In this document: piece by piece, positions 1 to 7,966 of the stretch
Layout of the letters: the number at the start of each line of letters is the position of its first letter
Numbering within the stretch: the first letter of the stretch is position 1
Assembly: GCA_015709315.1 (NCBI GenBank)
Contig: JACCQI010000004.1
Location: 88,248-152,247 of the forward strand
Origin: Desulfovibrionaceae bacterium
Lineage (GTDB): Bacteria; Desulfobacterota; Desulfovibrionia; Desulfovibrionales; Desulfovibrionaceae
Direction of reading: 5' to 3'
Length of the DNA stretch: 64,000 nucleotides
Notes under the pieces: model-generated
What the model saw: only the letters and a program-made list of their open reading frames with translations
What the model was told of the DNA's origin: nothing
Databases searched by the model: none
Made by a program: the position numbers and the translations under genes

Positions 1-221
1 TCCTCGGCCGGGACGGGGCGGCTTCGGATGACCGTGTTCCCGCGCTCGTCCTTGCCCACGGAGATGTCCGTGTTGCCGGAGGCCGGGTCCGTGCCGAACA
101 CGTTGTCCTGCCGGTCCTTGGCCGTGTCCTCGTTCTTGAATTTGTTCCCGGCCTGGGCGGCCGGGGCCGTCAAAAAGAGAACGGCCAGGAAGATTAGGGC
201 TATAATGCTGAAATGACGCAT
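1..221 (-). CDS. Secreted protein of unknown function, N-terminal part
   Basis: The reading frame starts at the ATG at 221 behind a strong GGAGGAAACC ribosome site and runs off the left edge without a stop, so about 73 residues are visible. The first 24 residues are a clear signal peptide: MRHFS, then a hydrophobic core, ending in APAAQA before GNKF. The rest is hydrophilic and rich in Asp, Asn, Lys and Gly (NEDTAKDRQDNVFG), with no recognised domain. It is divergent from purM. I cannot assign a function; export across the inner membrane is the only supported statement. Confidence 0.6.
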   Translation of the reverse strand, partial: MRHFSIIALIFLAVLFLTAPAAQAGNKFKNEDTAKDRQDNVFGTDPASGNTDISVGKDERGNTVIRSRPVPAE

Positions 222-375
222 GGTTTCCTCCATGGGACACGGGGTTTCCCCCTATGTTCAACATAGACACTCACAGGGGAAAAGGCAATGCAATTGGTGG
301 GCCGCGCATTTTGTTCCTTGAACTTGGTCCGGCAACAATCTATAACCCGTACCAACCGAATCCGAGGAGACTTCA

Positions 376-1437
376 ATGAGCGAAAGCGCCAACCGTTCCA
401 AGGCATATACCGCAGCCGGCGTGGACATCGAGGCGGGCAACCGTTTCGTTAGCCGGATCAAGAACATGGTCAAATCCACCTTCACCCCCGGCGTGGCCAC
501 GGACATCGGCGGCTTCGGCGGCCTGTTCAAGCCCGAGATCACGGGTATGGAGGCCCCCATGCTGGTGGCCGGGACCGACGGCGTGGGCACCAAGCTGAAG
601 GTCGCCTTCATGTTCGACCGCCACGACACCGTGGGCATCGACCTTGTGGCCATGTCGGTCAACGACGTGCTGGTCCAGGGCGCGGCTCCGCTGTTTTTTC
701 TCGATTATTTCGCCACGGGCAAGCTGGAGTCCGGCGTGGCCGAGCAGGTCGTGTCCGGCGTGTGCGAGGGCTGCAAGCAGTCCGCCTGCGCGCTGCTGGG
801 CGGCGAGACCGCCGAGATGCCCGGCTTCTACCCGGACGGCGAGTACGACCTGTCCGGGTTCGCCGTGGGCCTGGTGGACACTCCGAAGCTGGTCACGGGC
901 AAGGACATCGCGCCCGGCGACGTGCTCATCGGGCTGGCGTCCTCGGGCGCGCATTCCAACGGCTGGTCGCTGATCCGCAAGATCTACGACGCCTCCGGGC
1001 TGTCGGGGAGCGACACCTTTCCGGGCACGGAAAAGACCGTGGCCGACGTACTCATCGAACCCACCAAGATCTACGTCAAGCCCGTGCTGGAACTCCTGGA
1101 GTCCGTGTCCGTCAAGGGCATGGTCCACGTCACGGGCGGCGGCTTCTACGACAACGTGCCGCGCGTCCTGCCCGAGGCGGTCACCGCGCGCATCGAGTTC
1201 GGCTCCTGGCCCATGCTGCCCATCTTCGACTGGATCAAGGCCCAGGGCGACCTGTCCTGGCCCGAGATGCTCCAGATATTCAACTGCTCCATCGGCTACA
1301 TCCTGATCCTGGACGCGGACAGCGCGGAAAAGGCACTGGAAACGCTCGACGCCCGCGACGACGTGGACGCCTACCGCATCGGCGAGATCGTCCGGCGCGA
1401 GGGCGCGTCCGAGCAGGTCGAGGTCGTTTTCCCGTAG
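376..1437 (+). CDS. purM: Phosphoribosylformylglycinamidine cyclo-ligase (AIR synthetase)
   Basis: PurM catalyses the ATP-dependent closure of FGAM to aminoimidazole ribonucleotide, the fifth step of purine synthesis, in the cytoplasm. The 353-residue length is normal for the family. Recognised family segments are the early stretch TPGVATDIGGFGGLFK, the nucleotide-binding AGTDGVGTKLK near residue 72, and the NDVLVQGAAPLFFLDY segment, followed by GGETAEMPGFY and the C-terminal HVTGGGFYDNVPR. The ATG at 376 is preceded by GAGGAGAC. It stands alone, with a hairpin terminator just downstream. Regulation is not visible. Confidence 0.96.
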   Translation: MSESANRSKAYTAAGVDIEAGNRFVSRIKNMVKSTFTPGVATDIGGFGGLFKPEITGMEAPMLVAGTDGVGTKLKVAFMFDRHDTVGIDLVAMSVNDVLVQGAAPLFFLDYFATGKLESGVAEQVVSGVCEGCKQSACALLGGETAEMPGFYPDGEYDLSGFAVGLVDTPKLVTGKDIAPGDVLIGLASSGAHSNGWSLIRKIYDASGLSGSDTFPGTEKTVADVLIEPTKIYVKPVLELLESVSVKGMVHVTGGGFYDNVPRVLPEAVTARIEFGSWPMLPIFDWIKAQGDLSWPEMLQIFNCSIGYILILDADSAEKALETLDARDDVDAYRIGEIVRREGASEQVEVVFP

Positions 1438-1459
1438 GCTTTGCGCCACACGAAAGAAC

Positions 1460-1493
1460 GGGCCGCCTTCCCTTTCGGGATGGCGGCCCTTTT
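1460..1493. terminator. Bidirectional hairpin terminator between purM and the radical SAM gene
   Basis: GGGCCGCC at 1460-1467 pairs with GGCGGCCC at 1482-1489, followed by a T-run on the plus strand. It lies between two convergent genes. Confidence 0.75.
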
Positions 1494-1511
1494 CGTTTCG
1501 GTTGCGCGGGG

Positions 1512-2774
1512 CTAGCCCAGGTACGGGTTGAAGTACCCGTAGCGGACCCAGGGCAGGGCCTTGCCGAGCCTTTTTTTGAAATTGACGAACCCCATGCACG
1601 GGGAGTGGCCGAACGGGGCCATGAGCTTGAGGTACAGCTCCGGGTCCAGGTTCAGGTTCCTGAGTTGGATGAAGTCGTACCGGCAGGTCTCGCCCAGCTC
1701 CGCCAAGGCGTCGTATTCCTCTTCCGTGTCCGTGATGCCGGGGAAATAGAGCAGGTTGAGCGACACGAACAATCCCACCTCGTGCGCCTTGGCGATGGTC
1801 GCGCGCACGTCCTCGAAGGCGTAGCCCTTGGGCCGGTAGTACGCCTCGTAGGGGCCTTTACGCGCGGAGTTCAGGCTGACCCGGATGGAGTTGACCCCGG
1901 CGATCTTGAGCGCGGGCAGGACCTGGGTGCGCGAACCGTTGGTGTTGATGTTGACCGTGCCCGTGCCGCCGTCGGAGCGGTACTGCCTGACCGCCTCGCA
2001 GATGAGTTCGGCCTCGGTCAGCGGTTCGCCCTCGCACCCCTGTCCGAAGGAGAAGATGGGCCGCCGCTCGCGCGACTCGTGGCGGCGCATGATGTCCACG
2101 ATCTCCTGGGCCGTGGGCGTGAAGGAGATGCGGCACTGGGGCGAGGGGAACCCGGAATCCTCGGGCTGTTCCGAGATGCAGCCCACGCACCGGGCGTTGC
2201 AGTTGCGGGCCGTGGGCAGGGGGCACTCGAAGCGCCCCAGGGCCAGGTTCTTGGCGGCCGGGCAGCCGCTGGTCAGGGCGCAGCCCGCCAGATGGTTGAC
2301 CAGCCTGTTGCCCGGCATTTCCTTTATCAGTTCGTGGGCGCCGGCCTCGATGCGGTCCGGCGGGATGTGCTTGAACACCTGCCGGTCGTCCTCGTCCACT
2401 TTTTTGGCGCAGACCCAGAACTTGCCGTCCGCGTATCCGATGGCCGCGTAGGAAAGCAGGGGCAGGACGGGCGCGTCCTCGTCGGACTCGTAGGCTGCGA
2501 TGCCCGTGACCGTGTTGCCGGGACAGGCAAAGGCGGCCACGGCCAGTTCCTCCATGACCTCGACCTGGCCGGACTCGGCGTCGTAGCCCATGGCGTGGCG
2601 GCCGGGAAGCATGAAGAATTCGGATTCGTCCGGGAGCACGGTGATCTCGTCCGGCCTGGGCAGGCCGAATTCGTCGCCGCGCCGGACCATGAGCAGGAGG
2701 TCCGGGTGGTCGTAGATTTCGCCGTCCGGCGCGGCGAACAGCATCCTCGGTTGGGGGCGTTTTTTCGATGACAT
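1512..2774 (-). CDS. Radical SAM protein of unknown substrate
   Basis: The 420-residue protein has the radical SAM CX3CX2C cluster motif at Cys192, Cys196 and Cys199 (NCNARCVGC), followed by a GEP-type SAM-binding motif (GQGCEGEPL), a strand with NINTNGSR and a segment with SIRVSLNSAR. These mark an AdoMet-cleaving [4Fe-4S] enzyme of the MoaA/PqqE/anaerobic-maturase style. The first 160 residues are an accessory domain with no motif I know; Cys165, Cys171 and Cys184 just upstream of the core could contribute a further metal site. It is convergent with purM and stands alone. The substrate is unknown. Confidence 0.85.
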   Translation of the reverse strand: MSSKKRPQPRMLFAAPDGEIYDHPDLLLMVRRGDEFGLPRPDEITVLPDESEFFMLPGRHAMGYDAESGQVEVMEELAVAAFACPGNTVTGIAAYESDEDAPVLPLLSYAAIGYADGKFWVCAKKVDEDDRQVFKHIPPDRIEAGAHELIKEMPGNRLVNHLAGCALTSGCPAAKNLALGRFECPLPTARNCNARCVGCISEQPEDSGFPSPQCRISFTPTAQEIVDIMRRHESRERRPIFSFGQGCEGEPLTEAELICEAVRQYRSDGGTGTVNINTNGSRTQVLPALKIAGVNSIRVSLNSARKGPYEAYYRPKGYAFEDVRATIAKAHEVGLFVSLNLLYFPGITDTEEEYDALAELGETCRYDFIQLRNLNLDPELYLKLMAPFGHSPCMGFVNFKKRLGKALPWVRYGYFNPYLG

Positions 2775-2951
2775 GATGCGTATATCATAATTGAATGCGG
2801 CGAATTCGCAAGATTTTAATATTCGTGTGAACGGCGCGGACCGGCCCGGCCGGGCGGAGCGGATGAGAAATGGGCATTATGGTTTGCCAAAAACTTCTGG
2901 CTGTGAGAGGCTTGGGAAGCAGCGCGATTACTGTGCACTCAGGAGGATTAT

Positions 2952-3662
2952 ATGGAACAGAGGCATTCCGCCTGGACTGTCGTGGCGGCGGTCATTCTGG
3001 CTCTGGGTTTGTCCGGCGGCTGCTGGATTCTCGGCAAGGCCGTGGTCGGCTTCAAAGCCCTGGACAGGTACGTCACCGTCAAGGGGCTGGCCGAGCGCGA
3101 AGTCCCCGCCGATCTGGCCATGTGGCCCGTCAGCTACGGCGCGGGCGGCGATTCCCTGGAAAACGTGGACGCGGCCCTGAAGCGGTCCCGCGCCGAGATC
3201 GTGGCCTTTCTCAAGGAGCACGACCTGGGTGAAGCCGAAATTCTGGACACGGTCCCGCGCATCCAGGACAACCAGGCCCACAACCCCAACCGGGCCTTGG
3301 CCGAGCGGTATTCGGCAACGGCCATTCTCACTGTCCGGTCCAAGGACATCACAACCGTGAAGAAGGCCATGTCCTTGGCGGGTGATCTGGTGTCGCGCGG
3401 CGTTCTGCTTGTGCAAAACTGGGAGTATCAGCCCACGTTCGCCTTCACCGGGTTGAACGATATCAAGCCCGACATGATCGCCGAGGCCACGCGCAACGCC
3501 CGCGCGGCGGCCCGCCAGTTCGCCGAGGATTCCGGCTCCAGAGTGGGCACCATCCGTCGCGCCACGCAGGGGTATTTCAGCCTGCAGGACCGCGACCGCT
3601 ACACCCCGGAGATCAAGAAGGTCCGCGTGGTGACATCAGTGGACTATTTCCTGGAGGATTAG
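2952..3662 (+). CDS. SIMPL (DUF541) domain protein, membrane-anchored
   Basis: The 236-residue protein starts at 2952 after an AGGAGGATTAT ribosome site. Residues 8-30 form one hydrophobic helix that would anchor or export it, and the rest matches the SIMPL/DUF541 family: YVTVKGLAEREVPADLA near residue 41 and a C-terminal RVVTSVDYFLED. Family members are periplasmic or outer-membrane proteins with an oligomeric fold and poorly known function. It is followed directly by a terminator and then the repeat region, so it is a single-gene unit. Confidence 0.85.
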   Translation: MEQRHSAWTVVAAVILALGLSGGCWILGKAVVGFKALDRYVTVKGLAEREVPADLAMWPVSYGAGGDSLENVDAALKRSRAEIVAFLKEHDLGEAEILDTVPRIQDNQAHNPNRALAERYSATAILTVRSKDITTVKKAMSLAGDLVSRGVLLVQNWEYQPTFAFTGLNDIKPDMIAEATRNARAAARQFAEDSGSRVGTIRRATQGYFSLQDRDRYTPEIKKVRVVTSVDYFLED

Positions 3663-3709
3663 CCTCCGGCGGGTTCGCTTCGAGCCGCGGGCCTGAAGAA
3701 GGTAAGGAT

Positions 3710-3734
3710 GGCCGCCCGAAAGGGCGGCCTTTTT
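3710..3734 (+). terminator. Rho-independent terminator of the SIMPL gene
   Basis: GGCCGCCC-GAAA-GGGCGGCC followed by TTTTTG, 48 bases after the stop codon. Confidence 0.85.
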
Positions 3735-3810
3735 GTCGGAATGGGGTGAGTGTGCTTTGTAAAGAGGCGCATTGCCCGCCATATGTCTGGGTGGGGCGGG
3801 TGGACGTTAA

Positions 3811-4841
3811 ACCGGCCGCGCTCCGCGTTGGACGCCCTCTGTCATCGAAACGTCGTTTTCCGCCCTTACGGCGGCCCTGTTTTTGGCCGGCGCCCCAAAA
3901 ATAGGGGAAAAAGGGCGCTTTTGTGCTGCCGCGTGATGCCGGGCCCAAGAGCCTGTAGGCGACTCTCGCTCGCCCGATGGAAAGCCTGCTGACACAGGCG
4001 CAATCGGGCTGAGCTTCGTCGCCTGCGACAGGCTCTAAGGCCCGGCATCAACTACCGCTCTTCGGGCGGGAATGGTGGAGTGCCGCGATGCGGCGGGTTG
4101 GGAAAGGCAAGTGCGGACGCTGTATTCGGTGCGCCGCGCTTTGATGAGCTTGAGGTGGGCGCGAAGGTATTACACCGGCCGCGCTCCGCGTTGGACGCCC
4201 CCTGTCATCGAAACGTCGTTTTCCGCCCTTACGGCGGCCCTGTTTTTGGCTGGCGCCCCAAAAATAGGGGAAAAAGGGCGCTTGCGTTGCTGCCGCGTGA
4301 TGCCGGACCCAAGAGCCTGTAGGCGACTTCCGCTCGCCCGATGGAAAGCCTGCTGACACAGGCGCAATCGGGCTGCGCTTCGTCGCCTGCGACAGGCTCT
4401 AAGGCCCGGCATCAACTACCGCTCTTCGGGCGGGAATGGTGGAGTGCCGCGATGCGGCGGGTTGGGAAAGGCAAGTGCGGACGCTGTATTCGGTGCGCCG
4501 CGCTTTGATGAGCTTGAGGTGGGCGCGAAGGTATTACACCGGCCGCGCTCCGCGTTGGACGCCCCCTGTCATCGAAACGTCGTTTTCCGCCCTTACGGCG
4601 GCCCTGTTTTTGGCTGGCGCCCCAAAAATAGGGGAAAAAGGGCGCTTTTGTGCTGCCGCGTGATGCCGGGCCCAAGAGCCTGTAGGCGACTCTCGCTCGC
4701 CCGATGGAAAGCCTGCTGACACAGGCGCAATCGGGCTGAGCTTCGTCGCCTGCGACAGGCTCTAAGGCCCGGCATCAACTACCGCTCTTCGGGCGGGAAT
4801 GGTGGAGTGCCGCGAGCGGCGGGTTGGGAAAGGCAAGTGCG
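3811..4841. repeat. Tandem repeat, about 2.8 copies of a 364-bp hairpin-rich unit
   Basis: The same sequence restarts at 3811, 4174 and 4538 (period 363 then 364), each time with ACCGGCCGCGCTCCGCG. The third copy breaks off near 4841. Each unit holds several inverted repeats: CCGCCCTTACGGCGG; a GGCGCC...GGGCGC stem around an A-rich/G-rich loop; and a stem of about 110 bases with outer arms GATGCCGGGC and GCCCGGCATC and inner arms AGAGCCTGT and ACAGGCTCT. Copies 1 and 3 share the spelling GCGCTTTTGTGCTGCC where copy 2 differs, so the array is not fully homogenised. Open frames in it are repeated on both strands, show no ribosome sites and are not credible genes. Confidence 0.85.
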
Positions 4842-5168
4842 AACTCCCACGGCACCTCCTGAAAAACGGATCTGTTTTCGCCCATTGCCTCCCCTAAAGA
4901 CAATTGCGAACTCCATGCCCGCCACCCCTCCAAGCCCCCGATCAACGGCCCCAACCATTGGAGCGATTCGGGTGCTTCAGCACCCGACAGCGGCTCTCAC
5001 GTCCGCACCTAGCCCCGCGTCAAGGTCCTCTTCATAACTCGTAAATCCGATGCCCTCCGAACCTTTGAGTGGCAGGTCGCTCCCGCACAGCCATCCGTCC
5101 GCAACACCTCGAACAGAAAATCGCAGGTCCGCACCCGCCCTTGACCGGCGGTTAGAAGCTGACCACGA

Positions 5169-5268
5169 GGGGCGGCGGCTCTTGTACGGAAACATAGGCG
5201 AATAGCCTTGGACCACGGATTGCCGAAAAGGCAGAACATTCCGACCCCCAAGAGCCGGGAGCCGCCCC
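5169..5268. repeat. Intergenic stretch bounded by inverted-repeat arms
   Basis: GGGGCGGCGGCTCTTG at 5169-5184 is the near complement of CAAGAGCCGGGAGCCGCCCC at 5249-5268, giving a potential cruciform with a 64-base loop. It sits in the gene-free 3.66-5.58 kb interval. The flanking 4842-5168 segment shows no credible coding frame or RNA gene. Confidence 0.55.
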
Positions 5269-5317
5269 GAGCGGATCAGCTTCTTCCGCCGGTCTTGGGG
5301 GCGGCCGCGTTACTCCC

Positions 5318-5420
5318 AAGCGCCCTTTTTCCCCTGTTTTTGGGGCGCTAGCCAAAAACAGGGCCGCCGTAAGGGCGGAAAACAATGTATCGATGACAGG
5401 GGGCGTCAAACGCGGAGCGC
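5318..5420 (-). repeat. Inverted partial copy of the 364-bp repeat
   Basis: Read on the minus strand, this stretch restates the part of the repeat unit that begins GCGCTCCGCG, passes through TCATCGATACATTG (TCATCGAAACGTCG in the array), TTCCGCCCTTACGGCGGCCC and TGTTTTTGG, and ends GGGCGCTT. It lies about 480 bp after the end of the tandem array, in opposite orientation. Confidence 0.75.
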
Positions 5421-5516
5421 GGACGGTTCTCTTCACCGCCGCCGTTCCGCGAACAAACCCCCATCAGGCCCGAAGGCCCCCCTTCTCTTCTCATTCGCGG
5501 GAATCACGCCACACGC

Positions 5517-5549
5517 AAAAAGGCCGATACCCAACGGGTACCGGCCTTT
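5517..5549 (-). terminator. Terminator of the rplM-rpsI operon
   Basis: On the minus strand, AAAGGCCGGTACCC pairs with GGGTATCGGCCTTT, followed by TTGCG. It lies about 30 bases after the rpsI stop. Confidence 0.85.
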
Positions 5550-5576
5550 CGAGTGTCGTGATTTCCAGTCGTCGGC

Positions 5577-5966
5577 TTAACGCTTGGAGAACTGGAAGCT
5601 GGCGCGGGCGCCGCGGAGACCGTACTTCTTGCGCTCCTTCTTGCGGGCGTCGCGGGTCAGCAGACCGGCGGGCTTCAGGATGGCGCGCAGTTCGGGATCG
5701 AGCTCGCACAGGGCGCGGGAGATGCCGTGGCGCAGGGCCTCGGCCTGCCCGGACACGCCGCCGCCGGTGCAGTTGGCCTTGATGTCGAACTTGTCGATCA
5801 TCTTGGCCAGCTTGAGCGGCTGCTGCACGATCATCTGCAGGGTCTTGCGGGGGAAGTATTCGTCGAAAGGACGACCGTTGACGGTGATCTGGCCGGTACC
5901 GGCGTACAGGCGGGTACGGGAGATCGCATTCTTGCGTTTGCCAGTGGCGTAAGTGAAATCGCTCAT
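5577..5966 (-). CDS. rpsI: 30S ribosomal protein S9
   Basis: Small-subunit ribosomal protein S9, whose basic C-terminal tail reaches the P-site tRNA anticodon loop. The 129 residues match the family end to end: [15 protein letters not shown] at the start, [17 protein letters not shown], then [19 protein letters not shown] and the C-terminal [21 protein letters not shown]. It follows rplM after 12 bases, the usual rplM-rpsI pair. Confidence 0.98.
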   Translation of the reverse strand: MSDFTYATGKRKNAISRTRLYAGTGQITVNGRPFDEYFPRKTLQMIVQQPLKLAKMIDKFDIKANCTGGGVSGQAEALRHGISRALCELDPELRAILKPAGLLTRDARKKERKKYGLRGARASFQFSKR

Positions 5967-5978
5967 AGTAATCCCCGA

Positions 5979-6407
5979 TTAAATATCCAGAGGTTTGGGG
6001 GCCTGGGCGGCGTGCGGATGCTCGCTGCCGGCGTAGACCTTCAGCTTCTTGATCTGCTTGGCGGCCAGGCGGTTCTTGGGCAGCATGCCCTTGACCGCGG
6101 CGGTGATGACGTTCTCGGGCTTGAGAGCCAGCATTTCGCGCAGGCTCTTCTGCTTGAGGCCGCCGGGATGATTGGTGTGCTTGTAGTACATCTTGGCATC
6201 CAGCTTCTGGCCGGTGACCCGGATCTTCTCGGCGTTGATCACGATCACGAAGTCGCCCATGTCCATATGGGGGGCGAATTCGGGCTTGTGCTTGCCGCGC
6301 AGACGGGTGGTGATCTCGCTGGCCAGGCGGCCCAGGACCTTGTCCGTAGCGTCGACGATGAACCACTCGTGGTTCGCGTCTTCCGGCTTCGGGCTATATG
6401 TCTTCAT
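5979..6407 (-). CDS. rplM: 50S ribosomal protein L13
   Basis: Large-subunit protein L13, an early assembly protein that binds 23S rRNA. The 142 residues carry the family features [16 protein letters not shown], the central [18 protein letters not shown] and the MLPKNRLA segment. The ATG at 6407 sits behind TTAAGGAGCGAAC. It is first in the rplM-rpsI operon; a leader hairpin lies upstream and a terminator follows rpsI. Confidence 0.98.
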   Translation of the reverse strand: MKTYSPKPEDANHEWFIVDATDKVLGRLASEITTRLRGKHKPEFAPHMDMGDFVIVINAEKIRVTGQKLDAKMYYKHTNHPGGLKQKSLREMLALKPENVITAAVKGMLPKNRLAAKQIKKLKVYAGSEHPHAAQAPKPLDI

Positions 6408-6430
6408 AATGTTCGCTCCTTAAAGCAACA

Positions 6431-6474
6431 GGGAAGGCACCGCGCAACCTGTGAAAATCAACTGGTGCCGTCCC
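6431..6474 (-). promoter_or_regulatory. Candidate leader hairpin of the rplM-rpsI mRNA
   Basis: In the message, GGGACGGCACC (6474-6464) pairs with GGTGCCTTCCC (6441-6431) around a 22-base loop, ending 23 bases before the rplM start. It has no U-run, so it is not an ordinary terminator. Autogenous control by L13 is possible, because several r-protein operons use such leaders, but no known L13 leader is recognised here. Confidence 0.35.
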
Positions 6475-6712
6475 TTCGGATTCATTTTATTTCGATCGAT
6501 ATTCCAGCAACTTAACGCGCCCATGCAAATGTAACGGGGGTAGCCCAGGCAACGCCGGTGGTCACGACCGGGAACAGGTACTTACATGAAAACCCGTTGG
6601 TGCTCAAGCCTTTTGTTGACGAAAAAGCGCGGCCCGGCATGGCGAAAATCCCGCTTGATCAACCGGCCGGATGGGCCTAGGTTTTCTGACCGCCCCGCGC
6701 GAGTTTTCCGAC

Positions 6713-7894
6713 ATGAAGAATACTGCCGCCACCCTGCTCACCCTGTCCGTTTCCGTCTGCTCCGTCATGGTCGGGCTGGGCATCGTCTGGCCGCTGCTGC
6801 CGGTTTTGGCCGTGCAGTACGGGGCGGGCGGCCTGATCGTGGGGCTGATCATCGCCAGCTACAACATTTCCCGCACCGCGTTGTCGCCGTTCGTGGGCCG
6901 GTTTTCGGACCGGTTCGGGCGCAAGAATTTCATTCTCCTCGGGCTTGTCGCCTATTCCGCCGTGTCGTTCGCCTATCTTTCGGCCCACAGCTCCGGGGCG
7001 CTGATCGCGGTCCGCCTGGCGCACGGCTTCGCCTCGCTTCTGGTTGTGCCCATCGCCATGGCCCTGACCGGGGACATCGCGCCCAGGGGCAAGCTCGGCT
7101 CCTACATGGGCACCCTGAACATGGCGGCCATGGCCGGGCTCGGCCTCGGCCCGTTCATGGGCGGCATCCTGTTCGAACACGCGGGCATGACCGCCGCCTT
7201 TTCCAGCATGGGCGCGCTCTCCCTGTTCGCCTGCGTGCTGGTGGCGGCCTTCCTGCCCCCGGACCGGGAGAGCGGGGCAGTGGTCCGGCGGGAAGGGACG
7301 GCCACGCTCAAGGATATTTTTACCAACCGCACCGCCCTGGCGCTGGTGTTCATGCGCTTCTTCACGGCCACGGGCCAGGGCGCGGTCTACACCTTCCTGC
7401 CCATCTACGCCATGCGGGCGGACATGCCCTCCTCGCAGGTGGGCGTGCTCCTGTCCGTGAACATCTTTCTCATGGCCGTGGTGCAGCGGCCCGTGGGCCG
7501 GTGGACGGACCGGCACAATCCCAAGTACCCGGTCATGGCCGGCATGTTCGTCGCGGCCCTGTCCATCTTCCCCATGCCGTTCGCCGGGGGCTTCATCCCG
7601 CTGCTGGGCCTGAACCTGGTCATGGGCCTTGCCAGCGGTGCGGTCTACCCCGGCAGCCTGGTCGTTTCCGGCCACCTGGGGCGCGTCATGGGCATGGCTT
7701 CGCTCATGAGCGTGACCGACGCGGCCTGGACCTTCGGCCTGATCGTGTCGCCCATCCTGTCCGGCCTGATCCTGGACGTCTGGGGCATCGTTCCGGTGTT
7801 CGCCCTGGGGGCGGGCCTGCTCTTCCTGGGCAGCGTCCTGGTCACGGCGCTGCTGCGCGGCTACCGGCCGCCTGCGGAAGAGAACGCCGGATAA
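6713..7894 (+). CDS. Major facilitator superfamily transporter, probable drug or metabolite exporter
   Basis: A 393-residue integral membrane protein with about twelve hydrophobic segments. The signature after helix 2, FVGRFSDRFGRKNF, is the MFS GX3DRXGRK loop, and a second copy-like loop PVGRWTDRHNPKYP lies between the two halves. The substrate cannot be told from sequence. I chose the ATG at 6713 (MKNTAATLL), which leads straight into helix 1; an upstream ATG at 6671 would add 14 residues and has no better ribosome site. It is divergent from rplM and shares a terminator with the convergent alaS. Confidence 0.85.
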   Translation: MKNTAATLLTLSVSVCSVMVGLGIVWPLLPVLAVQYGAGGLIVGLIIASYNISRTALSPFVGRFSDRFGRKNFILLGLVAYSAVSFAYLSAHSSGALIAVRLAHGFASLLVVPIAMALTGDIAPRGKLGSYMGTLNMAAMAGLGLGPFMGGILFEHAGMTAAFSSMGALSLFACVLVAAFLPPDRESGAVVRREGTATLKDIFTNRTALALVFMRFFTATGQGAVYTFLPIYAMRADMPSSQVGVLLSVNIFLMAVVQRPVGRWTDRHNPKYPVMAGMFVAALSIFPMPFAGGFIPLLGLNLVMGLASGAVYPGSLVVSGHLGRVMGMASLMSVTDAAWTFGLIVSPILSGLILDVWGIVPVFALGAGLLFLGSVLVTALLRGYRPPAEENAG

Positions 7895-7908
7895 TACATA
7901 TATAGATA

Positions 7909-7938
7909 AAGCCCCCGCACCATTCGGCGCGGGGGCTT
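7909..7938. terminator. Bidirectional terminator between the MFS gene and alaS
   Basis: AAGCCCCCGC and GCGGGGGCTT form a stem with a short loop, with T-rich or A-rich flanks, between two convergent genes. Confidence 0.85.
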
Positions 7939-7966
7939 TCTTTCAAAGTACTGCCGGGAGCCGAAG

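Noticed and set aside
373..1599. Large minus-strand frame opposite purM
   Set aside because: PurM matches its family along its full length; the opposite frame is His/Gly/Asp-rich low complexity typical of GC-rich antisense.
3811..4841. CRISPR array or genes inside the repeat
   Set aside because: Units of 364 bp have no spacers, and the frames are the same repeated sequence on both strands without ribosome sites.
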